Below are positions 33,973 through 44,000 of a stretch of DNA of 64,000 nucleotides, piece after piece (positions within the stretch are counted from its first letter, which is position 1; every line of letters starts with the position of its first letter). The stretch covers positions 156,591 through 220,590 of the forward strand of contig JAFQXE010000025.1 in the NCBI GenBank assembly GCA_017407125.1, written 5' to 3'. The notes below the pieces were generated by a model, which was not told where the DNA came from, made no database searches, and saw nothing but the letters and a program-made list of their open reading frames with translations. This DNA is from Thermoguttaceae bacterium. GTDB lineage: Bacteria; Planctomycetota; Planctomycetia; Pirellulales; Thermoguttaceae. The position numbers were made by a program, and so were the translations under genes.

Positions 33973-35808
33973 CTATCGATTTAACACTTTTTGCGCCCAA
34001 ATTGCCAATTTTTCTCGGAATATTTTGGCATTATGTCGGATGTCAACCGGAAAAGAGGGGTGCACCAGAAACAGTTCGATGTCTTGAGTAAGAGGACTCG
34101 TTTTAGCTAGCTCTCGCATTTTACCTATAAGATCTTCAGTACGGCTGGCGCTATTGCAAATAGACGGGTCTTTCGGTTCAATAATCATAACCGGGACGTT
34201 AGACGGTGAGCCGTCCGGTGCGTTTTCTTCCGGGACGCCAACCAGAGCGGCGCGGTTGACCAGTTCCGACTGAAGGAAAATCGCTTCCGTTGGGATGGAA
34301 AACCACGTCTTGTCCTTCCCGACAACTCGATGAGCCATGCGCCCGCAAAACCAGAACCGGTCTTGGTCGTCCAGATAGCCGACGTCGCCCATGCGGTGCC
34401 AGATGAGTTGCGAGTTGCGAGTTGCGAGTTGCGAGAATAGCTTTGTACTTAACTCCTCACTCCTCACTCCTAACTCCTCACTGCCACACCCTCTTTGCTC
34501 TCTATTCTCAATACTTTCTACAATCTTCCCGGTCGCGTTGGCGTCCAGGCGGGTTACGTATTGGGGAGAAATTTGTGGGCCGGTAACGATAAGCTCTCCA
34601 ATTTCCCCTTGAGGGAGTTCCTCGATCTGGTCGAGCGTGGGAATGGGACCGTCGACAATTTTGATGACTTTCCATTGGATCGACGGGAAATGATTTCCGA
34701 CGCAAACGCCTGCGCCGACTCGGGTTTTTGGAGCGGTTTCCGACAAGATTGTATTGGAGTCGTTGGTTGCGGTCGGGAGGGCTTCTGTCGCGCCGTAGGG
34801 CGTATGGACGACTCCGCCGTCCTGAATGCAGTTAACCATAGTCCGCATAACGGGTTCCAGAACCGGGGCGCCGGCGGAAAGAATCATTTTGACGGATTCC
34901 AGGCGCTGACCGTGTTCGGCACAGTACTGACCGACTTTCTTCCAGATGGCGGGCGACCCAAACGATTGGGTAACGCCCCAGTCGCGAACCGCTTCGATGA
35001 TGTTGCGCGGGTCGACCGACGCCGGGCGGGAAGCGTCCAGGTCCGGCAAAACCGCTGTCGATCCCATGGCGCAGTTGAAAAGCCCAAACATCGGGAACCC
35101 CGGCAAGTCGATCTGACCGGGCTTGATACCGTACTGTCGGGCGATTTCGTCAACCTGCTTTTCGAACGTTTTATGAAGGTACAAAACGCCTTTGGACGGC
35201 CCGGTCGAGCCGGTTGTAAAGATAATAGCCGCCGGGTCGTTCGGCTCCGGTTCCGGAAAAGACGCATCAGCAACCGCTTGAGCGTCCAGTTTCCTGAACT
35301 GAGCCAGCGTCTTCCCGCCCCAAAACCAGCGGCGACCAACGGTTACGTTATATTTCGCATGAGGAAACCGTCGACGCATAAAACAGCGAATCGCATGAAC
35401 TTTGGAAATGGCGAAGAACCCGTCCGGGTCGGCGTCGGTCAAGCATTTGAGCAGATTCTTCCCGCCCATGCCGGGGTCGATAAGAATCATAACAGCGCCG
35501 GATTTGAGCAGTCCGAAAACGCTGGCGACGAAATCGATTCCCGGCGTAACCAGAGCCGCGATTTTATGTCCCGGCTTGACGCCCATGCGAATCAGCCCCG
35601 CCGCGATTTTATCGGCATACTCGTTGAGTTCCCGAAACGTAATTATCTTGTAAACGCGCCCGGAGGGCATGACTTTACGGGCAAAATCGGAACGAGAGCT
35701 TTGAAACTCCGCGCCTTTTTGCTTTGCATATTTCCTCGTTGGTTCAGCAACGGCGATAACGTCAGGCTGGGATTGAGCCAGTTTTTCGAGTCGATGGGCA
35801 ACGTTCAC
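33973..35808 (-). CDS. AMP-dependent acyl ligase (OleC/FadD-like)
   Basis: A 611-residue adenylate-forming enzyme that activates a carboxylic acid with ATP. Motifs: FTTGSTGPSKGVLY (P-loop), YGATEALP, and MGDVGYLDDQDRFWFCGR. Similarity to the OleC/long-chain acyl ligase branch (LPGFPMFGLFNCAMGSTAVLPDLD) suggests a lipid or hydrocarbon acid substrate. Just before the GD motif the frame runs through a stretch of spacer-type repeats (34406-34520) that adds ~36 residues absent from family members; the frame stays open. The two halves of the protein otherwise look intact. Confidence 0.85.
   Translation of the reverse strand: MNVAHRLEKLAQSQPDVIAVAEPTRKYAKQKGAEFQSSRSDFARKVMPSGRVYKIITFRELNEYADKIAAGLIRMGVKPGHKIAALVTPGIDFVASVFGLLKSGAVMILIDPGMGGKNLLKCLTDADPDGFFAISKVHAIRCFMRRRFPHAKYNVTVGRRWFWGGKTLAQFRKLDAQAVADASFPEPEPNDPAAIIFTTGSTGPSKGVLYLHKTFEKQVDEIARQYGIKPGQIDLPGFPMFGLFNCAMGSTAVLPDLDASRPASVDPRNIIEAVRDWGVTQSFGSPAIWKKVGQYCAEHGQRLESVKMILSAGAPVLEPVMRTMVNCIQDGGVVHTPYGATEALPTATNDSNTILSETAPKTRVGAGVCVGNHFPSIQWKVIKIVDGPIPTLDQIEELPQGEIGELIVTGPQISPQYVTRLDANATGKIVESIENREQRGCGSEELGVRSEELSTKLFSQLATRNSQLIWHRMGDVGYLDDQDRFWFCGRMAHRVVGKDKTWFSIPTEAIFLQSELVNRAALVGVPEENAPDGSPSNVPVMIIEPKDPSICNSASRTEDLIGKMRELAKTSPLTQDIELFLVHPSFPVDIRHNAKIFREKLAIWAQKVLNR
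34406..34520. repeat. Spacer-type tandem repeats inside the ligase gene
   Basis: GAGTTGC units four times in a row, then CTCACTCCT units, coding in frame for GSEELGVRSEEL...SQLATRNSQL. The same CTCACTCCTCATTCCTAACTC wording occurs in the gene-free spacer at ~36058-36090. Confidence 0.8.
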
Positions 35809-35971
35809 GGTATGGGCTTTCTGGAAACAGTAAGTTTTAAAATGTCAAATCGACAGTTACTTTTTGAAATCAAATTCGTATTAATAAGTTCAGGGAAAAA
35901 CAATAGCGATTTTCCGAACGGGTTCAATATACCTCAAACGCTCCAGGTTGTCAATGGTATGGCGGGGGGTG

Positions 35972-36000
35972 TTGTAAACAAATTAATTTTATTGTATAAT
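35972..36000 (+). promoter_or_regulatory. lemA promoter
   Basis: TTGTAA (35972-35977), 17-bp spacer, TATAAT (35995-36000). The rest of the 35809-36142 spacer is CTCACTCCT-type repeat. Confidence 0.65.
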
Positions 36001-36142
36001 TATGGAAAGTTGCGCGAGTAGAGGGTAATAGGCATTAGGCAACAGTTTGGATAATCCCTAACTCCTCACTCCTCATTCCTAACTCCTAACATAATAAACT
36101 CGCTTTGTATTCAATAGAATATTTTTAAAGGAGGCATATCAA

Positions 36143-36799
36143 ATGAACGAAAACATGATTTTGCTGGCTCAGGGAATTGACTTGTCCCAAATGTCCTGGT
36201 TAACGATTGGCGGCGTTGTTTGCTGCGGCGCATTGGCGATTCTCGCCATGTTTATCTTCTGGGGCGCTGGCGTTTTCAATGGACTTGTTGCGCTTCGCAA
36301 TCGCGTTAAGAACGCCTTTTCCCAGATTGACGTTCAACTCAAACGCCGTTACGATCTCATTCCCAATCTGGTTGAAGCCGTCAAGGGATACATGGGACAC
36401 GAAAAAGGCACGTTGGAAGCCGTCATTTCCGCGCGCGCCGCTGCGTTTACCGCTAACAAAGCCGCTGCCGCCGACCCCACCAACCCCGAAGCAATGAAAA
36501 GCCTGTCTGCCGCCGAATCCAATTTGGGTGGAGCGTTGGGACGTTTGATGGCTGTTTTTGAAAGCTATCCCGACTTGAAAGCCAACCAGAACGTCATGCA
36601 GCTTCAGGAGGAGCTCACCTCGACAGAAAACAAAATTGCTTTTGCTCGTCAGGCGTACAACGATATGGTTATGGAATACAATACAGCCCGCGAAAAGTTC
36701 CCGACCAATATTATTGCGGGTCTGTTCGGATTCCTGCCATCTACTGAATTCGTCATTGAAAATCCGGCTGAAAAAGAAGCCCCCAAGGTGAAGTTTTAA
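36143..36799 (+). CDS. lemA: LemA family protein
   Basis: A 218-residue protein with one N-terminal membrane helix (~18-50) and the LemA helical domain: FNGLVALRNRVKNAFSQIDVQLKRRYDLIPNLVEAVKGYMGHE is the family hallmark, followed by ENKIAFARQAYNDMVMEYN. A perfect AAAGGAGG lies eight bases before ATG. It is followed by an M48 protease gene 72 bp on, a frequent LemA/HtpX pairing in envelope stress and protein quality control. Confidence 0.95.
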   Translation: MNENMILLAQGIDLSQMSWLTIGGVVCCGALAILAMFIFWGAGVFNGLVALRNRVKNAFSQIDVQLKRRYDLIPNLVEAVKGYMGHEKGTLEAVISARAAAFTANKAAAADPTNPEAMKSLSAAESNLGGALGRLMAVFESYPDLKANQNVMQLQEELTSTENKIAFARQAYNDMVMEYNTAREKFPTNIIAGLFGFLPSTEFVIENPAEKEAPKVKF

Positions 36800-36871
36800 T
36801 TAGCAATTGCTAATTATTGAGGCGCTTTGCGTCAATTGAAAATTGCTGATTGATAATTGCTGATTGTCGCC

Positions 36872-38845
36872 ATGTCCACGATGAACTTTTTTGAACATCA
36901 AGACCGCGCCAGAAAAGCTACTCGAAGGCTGTACTTCTACTATTTTCTGGCTGTCTTGTTTGTGATTGTTGCCTTGAACGTTGGTTTGCTGGGATTATTA
37001 ATTATTATCCCTCAAATTTATTGTTCTGATAGCCATATTGACTACAGCTATCTCAATGCAGAAAACCTTTTTGGCATTGTGTCAACGATTACGGGCGTTT
37101 CCTCCCTGATTATTTTCAGCGGAGCCGGGGTTCGTTCCGTCCAGCTTCGCAGTCTCAATGGAGGACAAGTCGCGGAATCTCTCGGCGGACGTTTGGTTGC
37201 GGCTAATACTCGCGATCAGCAGGAGAGACAATTGCTCAATATTGTCGAGGAGATGTCTATCGCCTCTGGCGTTCCGGTCCCAAAAGTTTATATTCTGGAC
37301 AACGAAAAATCGATTAACGCTTTTGCTTCCGGGTGGAGTACCGACGAAGCGGCAATTGCTGTTACACGCGGGTCTCTGGACTACTTTACCCGAGACGAGC
37401 TTCAGGGCGTCATCGGGCATGAATTCAGTCACATTCTCAACGGCGACATGACCGTCGACATGCGAATGGTTGGTTTGCTGTTTGGTTTGGAGCTTATTTT
37501 TCTGTTTGGCTATTTACTCCTTCGTATAGTGACGGAGCTGTCCGACTCGAGAAGTTCTTCAAAAGATGGCAATTCTGGCGGCGGGGGGGGCGTCTTTATG
37601 CTTGTCGGTTTGATTATCATGATAATCGGTTATATTGGCAAAGTATCCGCCAACCTGATTCGCATGGCGGTTTCTCGTCAAAAAGAATACCTGGCAGACG
37701 CTTCGTCCGTTCAGTTTACCAGAAATCCGGAAGGGATCGGATACGCATTGATTAAAATTGGTCAAATTAATTCCCGCAATCCGATAACCAACCCCAACGC
37801 GGCAGCTTGCGGACATTTCTTTTTTGCCAGCATCGACAGCAGCCTTTGGGATTCCCATCCGCCTTTGAAAAAACGCATTGCAAGAATTTTGCCTCTGTAC
37901 GACGGCAAAGTTCCCCAAAGCGTTCTTCGAGATTTGCAAGATCCACCTGGAAAAAGATATTCAGAAGACGACGATTCAAAGAAAAACCGCAATCCTCTGG
38001 ATGAAATCCGTCAGCGCATGCCTGAACAGCTGCGTCACGTACACATTCCGATTTTAGGCGGCGGCGTTTTGGGCGGCGCGGCAGTCGATTCTGCCGTTCA
38101 GTCTTCAGACGAATTGGAATCGTTAAACGATTTGATTCACGATCAGTATTCCGTTCATGGCGTTATTTACGCTCTTTTGATGGATTCAAACCCGGACATT
38201 CAAAACATGCAGTGGGACGTCCTTCGCCGCAGTCAAAACGAGTATATGCTCAAACTGGTGGAAAGGCTTTCCCCCCGCGTGAATTCCTTGACGTGCGCCG
38301 ATAAAATTCGCATTGCAGAATTGAGCGTTACCGCTTTGCGGCAGATGTCGCATGAACAGTATCGGACGTTTCGCGACAATATTGTCGCCTTAACGGAAGC
38401 GGACCAAAGAATTGATCTGTTTGAATTCGCTTTGAGAATGATTCTTACCGGACGATTGGACGCGTCTTTTGGCATGAAAAAGAACTTTGTCTATTATGAT
38501 AAAGCGGAACAGCTCACAAGGGAATTCTGTCTGGCATTGGGATATTTAGCATGGCAGGGAGCGAACGACGAACAGGACGCGAACAACGCATTTCAAACCG
38601 CCGTCAAATTGACGAATTTGAATATCGCAACGCCGAGCCGATCTTCATGCAATATGAAAGCCTTTGCAAACTCTTTGATAAAAATTCAAAATGCTTCAGC
38701 AGCCATTCGGGAGACGTTTTTCAACGCGTTTGTCGCCTGTATTAACTACGATGGAAAAATTACGCCAAAGGAAGAAGACCTGGTCAACGTTATTGGCGCG
38801 TGCCTGAACCAGGTTTGCGACATTCATTCCACCGAAAATCCATAG
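36872..38845 (+). CDS. M48 family (HtpX-like) membrane metalloprotease
   Basis: A 657-residue membrane zinc protease. Two N-terminal helices (~22-50 and 66-88), zinc motif HEFSH (183-187) with third ligand in EYLADASSVQFT, two more helices around residue 210 and 250. A Gly-rich loop (NSGGGGGVF) separates them. It has a ~270-residue C-terminal extension beyond HtpX length, ending in a TerB-like helical part (TFFNAFVACINYDGKITPKEEDLV). The ATG at 36872 is used; an in-frame TTG at 36857 is not needed. Likely acts with LemA on misfolded membrane proteins. Confidence 0.9.
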   Translation: MSTMNFFEHQDRARKATRRLYFYYFLAVLFVIVALNVGLLGLLIIIPQIYCSDSHIDYSYLNAENLFGIVSTITGVSSLIIFSGAGVRSVQLRSLNGGQVAESLGGRLVAANTRDQQERQLLNIVEEMSIASGVPVPKVYILDNEKSINAFASGWSTDEAAIAVTRGSLDYFTRDELQGVIGHEFSHILNGDMTVDMRMVGLLFGLELIFLFGYLLLRIVTELSDSRSSSKDGNSGGGGGVFMLVGLIIMIIGYIGKVSANLIRMAVSRQKEYLADASSVQFTRNPEGIGYALIKIGQINSRNPITNPNAAACGHFFFASIDSSLWDSHPPLKKRIARILPLYDGKVPQSVLRDLQDPPGKRYSEDDDSKKNRNPLDEIRQRMPEQLRHVHIPILGGGVLGGAAVDSAVQSSDELESLNDLIHDQYSVHGVIYALLMDSNPDIQNMQWDVLRRSQNEYMLKLVERLSPRVNSLTCADKIRIAELSVTALRQMSHEQYRTFRDNIVALTEADQRIDLFEFALRMILTGRLDASFGMKKNFVYYDKAEQLTREFCLALGYLAWQGANDEQDANNAFQTAVKLTNLNIATPSRSSCNMKAFANSLIKIQNASAAIRETFFNAFVACINYDGKITPKEEDLVNVIGACLNQVCDIHSTENP

Positions 38846-38901
38846 TAGGCAATAGGCAGTAGGCAGTAGGCAGTAGAAAATAGGCGCGAAGCGCATCCGC
38901 T

Positions 38902-38951
38902 AGAACCGCTTTAGCGGTTCAATATTAGTAGCCGTGGGTTTTAACCCACGG
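38902..38951 (+). repeat. Double-palindrome repeat, copy 3
   Basis: AGAACCGCTTTAGCGGTTC, AATATTAGTAG, CCGTGGGTTTTAACCCACGG. Just before it, GGCAGTAGGCAGTAG tandem units run from 38846. Confidence 0.85.
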
Positions 38952-38998
38952 AGGGAGTGGTAAGTGAGAGCGCTGCGCTTGCGTACTAACCTGCTTAC

Positions 38999-39046
38999 GG
39001 GGGGCGGGTATTACCCGCCTAAATCGCGGACAATGTCCGCTCCCCA
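38999..39046 (+). repeat. GGCGGGTATTACCCGCC double hairpin, copy 2
   Basis: Same two-hairpin unit as at 30353, 47 bp after a copy of another repeat family. Confidence 0.85.
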
Positions 39047-39125
39047 GAAGCACAGATGAACGCTTGCGTACTAACCACTAACCACTAATAACTTATAACT
39101 GCTTTTTATGGAGTGGTAATTCATC

Positions 39126-39818
39126 ATGAGACACATCCCTGCTATTGCTGACCCGCAGACAGCGGATTCCGTTAAATACAGCGAGTCTGCGCCGCGGGTT
39201 TACATTTTGGTCGAGAGTTTGAATTATGATAACGCCTTGACGATGGATCTTCAGTCCAAAGGCGTCATCGTAGACACGTACTTTCGCAGCGAGCAGGTTT
39301 TGGCGTCCTTTGATCGCTCCCGGGCAGGATGCATTCTTGTACTTCTGGAAGAATCCGGCGTTCGATCCGCCAGGGAACTGCTGACCAATCTTAAATCGGC
39401 AATCGACAGTCTTAGTTTGTCGGCGCCGATTATTGTTTATATGAACCATCCCAATTTACAGGAGGCTCTGAATTATCTTCGATACGGGGCGAATGACATT
39501 ATAGGAAAATTCACTCTTGATAAATCGGAATTGACAAACGTCATTTTAAGCTGGCTCGAAAAATCAGAACTCGGCAGAGCGCGGCTTAACGCCCGATACA
39601 AGGCAAAACAGCTTTTCAAACAGCTTTCGCCGCCTGTTCAGGAAACGGCGCGGCTTGTTTATCAGGGGCTTACCAACAACGAGATTGTTACAGCGTCAGG
39701 AAAAAAACTTCGGACGATTGAAAATCGCCGTTCCATTATCATGAAAACGATGCAGGCGGAGTCGTTTGCCGAACTAATTCGAAAGCTGGGGCTGGTTCTG
39801 GAAGACGGCTCTGTATAG
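39126..39818 (+). CDS. LuxR/FixJ-type regulator with degenerate receiver
   Basis: A 230-residue protein. The C-terminal ~65 residues are a LuxR/FixJ helix-turn-helix (LSPPVQETARLVYQGLTNNEIVTASGKKLRTIENRRSIIMKTMQ). The N-terminal ~20-145 have the length and strand pattern of a receiver domain, but the acidic pocket reads ILVES and the phosphoacceptor position reads LVLLEES, so no phosphorylatable Asp is evident. It is probably controlled by ligand or protein binding, not by a kinase. Target genes unknown; it stands alone between repeats. Confidence 0.8.
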   Translation: MRHIPAIADPQTADSVKYSESAPRVYILVESLNYDNALTMDLQSKGVIVDTYFRSEQVLASFDRSRAGCILVLLEESGVRSARELLTNLKSAIDSLSLSAPIIVYMNHPNLQEALNYLRYGANDIIGKFTLDKSELTNVILSWLEKSELGRARLNARYKAKQLFKQLSPPVQETARLVYQGLTNNEIVTASGKKLRTIENRRSIIMKTMQAESFAELIRKLGLVLEDGSV

Positions 39819-39899
39819 GGAATGGGGAATGGGGAATAGGGAATAGGGAATAGGGATTCGCCTGCGGCGATTTTAAAAAACTACTCCCTACTCCCTCTC

Positions 39900-40835
39900 C
39901 TACGGCATAAACGGAGCCGGAAAAACCGTGTTTTCTTCGCAAATGCGGGTTTCCTCAACCTGGGCGTCAAACGCGGACTGAAAAAACTCGACAACCTGTT
40001 GGACAACCGATTCGTGAGCGGACGCCCCCGCGGTAAGCAAAACGACGTCGACGCCGATAAAATCGTTCGGATCGACGTCTGCCGGGCTGTCAATCAGAGC
40101 GGCGGGAATGTTTTGGCGCACGGCGATTTCTTTTAGCCGAATGCTGTTGGAAGAGTTGGCGCTGCCGACGATAAGCGCTTTAACAGCGCAATTTTTATGA
40201 TTAAAATCGTTCGCCGCCGTCTTGACGGCGTTCTGACGGTTTTGAGTTGCGTAACAAACGTCCTTTACCGTCGGACCGACGATATTGGGGAATCGGGATT
40301 TGAGATACTCTATAATGGCAGCCGATTCGTCTACGGACAGCGTAGTTTGAGTGATGTACGCGATCTTGTCCTGAGCCGTCAGCGGCAGGGCGTCAATCGA
40401 CTCTTTCGATTTAACGATAAAAATCCTGTCCGGGGCCTCGCCCTGAACGCCGACGACCTCGTCGTGACGCGGATGCCCAATGAGAATGACGGAATACCCC
40501 TGCTGAACGAACCGCTTGGCTTCCCGATGGACTTTTTGCACCAGCGGGCAGGAGGCGTCTATATACCGCAGATTTTTCTCTTTCGCCTGGCGTTCAATTT
40601 GAGGCGAAACGCCGTGAGCGGAAAAGAGTGTAACAGCCCCGTCTGGAACGTCGTCGAGGGAATCGACAAACGCCGCGCCCCGCTGCCGAAAATAGTCGAC
40701 AACCCACTTGTTATGCACGATCTCATGGTACACGTATACCGGCGCTCCGTATTTATTCAACGCAGCGCTCAAAGCGCTCGTCGCCCGGTAAACGCCAGCG
40801 CAAAATCCACGAGGATAAAGCAGTTTAATTAGCAT
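39900..40835 (-). CDS. ispH: 4-hydroxy-3-methylbut-2-enyl diphosphate reductase
   Basis: The last enzyme of the MEP isoprenoid pathway, releasing IPP and DMAPP. The three cluster-binding cysteines are Cys12 (GFCAGV), Cys96 (ASCPLV) and Cys194 (DVCYATQNRQ), as in E. coli IspH, with the family histidines in VYHEIVHNKWV, FSAHGVSP and GHPRHDEV. The start at 40835 begins MLIKLLYPRGFCAG; an upstream in-frame ATG would add 16 residues. 311 residues. Monocistronic between two repeat clusters. Confidence 0.95.
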   Translation of the reverse strand: MLIKLLYPRGFCAGVYRATSALSAALNKYGAPVYVYHEIVHNKWVVDYFRQRGAAFVDSLDDVPDGAVTLFSAHGVSPQIERQAKEKNLRYIDASCPLVQKVHREAKRFVQQGYSVILIGHPRHDEVVGVQGEAPDRIFIVKSKESIDALPLTAQDKIAYITQTTLSVDESAAIIEYLKSRFPNIVGPTVKDVCYATQNRQNAVKTAANDFNHKNCAVKALIVGSANSSNSIRLKEIAVRQNIPAALIDSPADVDPNDFIGVDVVLLTAGASAHESVVQQVVEFFQSAFDAQVEETRICEENTVFPAPFMP

Positions 40836-40850
40836 AATTAAGTTTTTTAA

Positions 40851-40950
40851 AACACGAAAAACACGAAATTGACGAAATAACACGAAAATTATAAAATATA
40901 AATTTTAAAAAAACTTTCGTCTCTTTCGCTTATTTCGTGTATTTCGTGTT
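40851..40950. repeat. ACACGAAAT inverted-repeat element
   Basis: AACACGAAAAACACGAAAT (40851-40869) is mirrored with one mismatch by ATTTCGTGTATTTCGTGTT (40932-40950) around an AT-rich core. Confidence 0.75.
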
Positions 40951-40993
40951 AAAAAATACTCTTTCGATGTTTCGCGTTGAAAATATTCCTTAT

Positions 40994-41043
40994 GGGGGGC
41001 GGGTATTACCCGCCCATTATTCGCGGACAATGTCCGCTCCCCG
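40994..41043 (+). repeat. GGCGGGTATTACCCGCC double hairpin, copy 3
   Basis: Third full copy of the unit seen at 30353 and 38999, ending CCCCGGAAGCGC. Confidence 0.85.
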
Positions 41044-41058
41044 GAAGCGCTCCATAAT

Positions 41059-44000
41059 TTACTGGCGAACGCCGGACAGTTTGACGGTTCCGACTTCGTC
41101 GACGCCGTCGCCGTTGAAGTCGCCGGAAATCGGGATGTCGCCCGCTTCGCCGGATTCAACAACCGCGTCGGAGTCGTCCATGACGCCGTTGGCGTTGGTA
41201 TCCAAAATGAACTTGCCGTTGCGGTAAACGCCGATGTTGGTAACGCCGTCGCCGGTCCAGTCGCCGGTAACGGGGATGTCGCCCGTTGTACCGAAATCGT
41301 AGCCGCGGTCGGCGCTGGTCAAGCGGCCGTTGCCGTCAACGTCGAGATACCAGTTCCCGTTGCTAAACACGCCGATGTTGTCGACGCCGTCGCCGTTCCA
41401 GTCGCCGGTAATGGCGCGATCGCCCTGATTCCCAAAGTGGAAGACGTGGTCAATGGCTTTTTCGTAAATGGCGCCTGTACTGGTCAGCTTGGAAAATCCG
41501 GAAGCGGCTGTCTTGACCGCGACGCGAGGACGCATGTTTTTGTAAACGCCGCGGGTGAGGTTTTCGGCGTCCGGAAGGCCCGGATCATGTTCGACCAGGT
41601 CCCAGTCGCCCGCCCAAATCTTGCCGTAGACGCCGATGTCGGCTTTTCCGTCGCCGTCCCAGTCGCCGACCACGGGCTGATCGCCGCGTTCGCCCAGCTG
41701 AACCCACAGGTCGTCGGCGTCCCAGAATCCGTTGCCGTTGATGTCGATGAACCAGACGCCGTCAACGAAGACCGCCAGTTCGTCTTTGCCGTCGCCGTTG
41801 AAGTCGCCCGTAAGCGGGATTCCTTCCATGACGCCGTATTCTCCGACAAATGTAACAGTACCGTCGCGCCAGTCCGCCATGCGCCACGCCAGTTCCGGAT
41901 CCGTTCGACCGTTCCAGTTGATCGGGTCGAAAATCGGCGAGAACATGTTGACAAGCGCTTCCAGGCCATAGCCTTCTTTAATCAGACCGTTGGCAATCAG
42001 ACCGCTGGCAGACATTCCGCTGGCGGACGTCATGTCGGTTGTCAGTCCTTCTCCCTGAAGGCCGTTGAGGACGACGCCGTCGCCCAGACGACGCGCCATG
42101 CCGGCGTTGAGGCTGCACAAATGCCAGGCGGAAACGGCTGATCCGCCGCCGCCGTACAGAGCGGAAATGCCGCGGGTCATGTAAGCGGGAATGTACGGAA
42201 CAGACTGGAATCCGCCGCCAGACGAGTTCGTTACGCGCGGATAAGAAACCTTCGGAATCTTTTCTCCGCCGCCCGGGGTCGGAGTAGGCGTCGGGTCAAC
42301 AACGTTGACTTCCGCGAAGTTGTTGAGCGCCGAGTTCTCGCCGGACTTGACGCTGATGCGAATAATCGCGTCGTTGTTTCGGTCCGTTCCGAACTGCTTG
42401 ACGGTTACGTCGTACTGAGCGTCGGTCGGGTTGAACGCCCAGCCGCCGCCGGTCCCGGCTGTATCCAGACCGTCGATGTACGCTTTGGGCTGCGTTTCAA
42501 TAACGCAGTAAGATCCCGGCATCAGGTGAGTGAATTCATAGTAGCCGTTTTGATCGGTAACCGTGGTCAGCGGTTTGCCTTCCGCGTCGGTAATGGCGAC
42601 GGTGCCGTCGATGTTGTACAGGCCCAGCGTAACGCCCGGAATCGGGACGCTGTCAGGCGTTTTGACGCCGGTGGTAATCTTGTACTGATCCGGAATCGAG
42701 CCGTCGGGATTGCGCTCAATGGCCTGGTTGTCTTCAAAGACGTATCCGCTGATCATGCCCGGCAGGATTTCCCAGAAGTTGTTGGACTCGGAAATGCCGC
42801 GCGACGTAATGACAATGTCGTAAATGAACCCGGGGTCGTCGTCGGAATCGACGTATCCGCCCGTCGTGCCGGGGATTTCGCCGGAGTGAATGTATTGAGT
42901 CGGCCATTCTTCTTCAACCGTGTACAGACCCGGATACAAGCCCGTGAATTCGTAGTACCCGTTACTGTCGGTTTTGGTTGTCGCCAGGAGCGTTCCGTTA
43001 TCGTCATACAGATTGACTTTGACGTCCTTCAGCAGCGTGTCGCCAGCGTCGTAAATGTCGTTGAGGTTGGCGTCCAACCAAACGATGCCGCTGAGCTGAC
43101 CAGGCGAGTTCTGACCGAAGTTGTTTTGAATGCTGTCCTGATTGCCCTTGAGTTCAATCTTGTAAATGCAGTTCAAGTCGCGAACGGTCGAAACCTGCGT
43201 TGTGGACGGCACGTACCCGGCGTTGGCGCAGACCGCGGTGTAGTTTTCCGGCTGCGTTTCGAGAACCATGTACGTTCCGTTGAACAGGTCGGTGAATTCG
43301 TAGAAGCCGTTCGCGTCGGTGGTCGTCGTCAAACCGGTGGAGACGTAATTGCCCGTTGAATCCAGTTCGTAAAGCGTCAATGTAACGTTTGACAAAAGCT
43401 CGTCTGCCGAGGTGAGCGTGAGCGAGCCGTCGATGTCGTCATAGACGTAGCCGGAAACCGTGTTGACAATCGGCGTCTGAACGACGGTTCCAAACGCGCC
43501 GGCGACGTATTCGTCTGCGGACGTAACGTCTTCCGGGAAGTAGGCGTTTTCCTGAAGGTCAAGCCCATACTTGACGGCGCCGAAGTTGTCGATGTACGTT
43601 TTTTCAATCGAAACGTCTTCGTAGTTGTCAGCGCTGAAGTACGCTTTGATTCGGGAGCCTTCAAAGTCGTCGCCGTTGACGGTAACGTTGGACGACTCTT
43701 TGCGGTCGATGATATCGCCGTCTTCGTCGTAGATGGGGCTGACTCCTTTGTAGAAGTCGACGTCGAACCGACAAACCAGTTTGTCGCCGGATTCGAAGTC
43801 TTCAAATTCCATGGTCAGCAGCTGGTTGTTGTTGGAGATCGTCCACTTGACGTCGCCAGTTTTGATCGTCCCGTTGGCGTCGACGATTTCAAACTTGACG
43901 CTGTTGTATGCGCCGTATTCGGGATTGCCCTTGGCCAGATGGAAGAAGGCCTCGTTGATGTCGACCTGGCCGTTGTCGTTTTTATCGAGGTTGATTTCCA

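Noticed and set aside
34495..36021. 508-codon open frame on the plus strand
   Set aside because: It lies antisense to the AMP-ligase gene, has Arg/Asn-rich composition typical of a shadow frame and no family motif, while the minus frame has clear ligase motifs.
42526..43359. 277-codon open frame on the plus strand
   Set aside because: Antisense to the large surface protein; composition is that of a mirrored GAC/GTC-rich gene.
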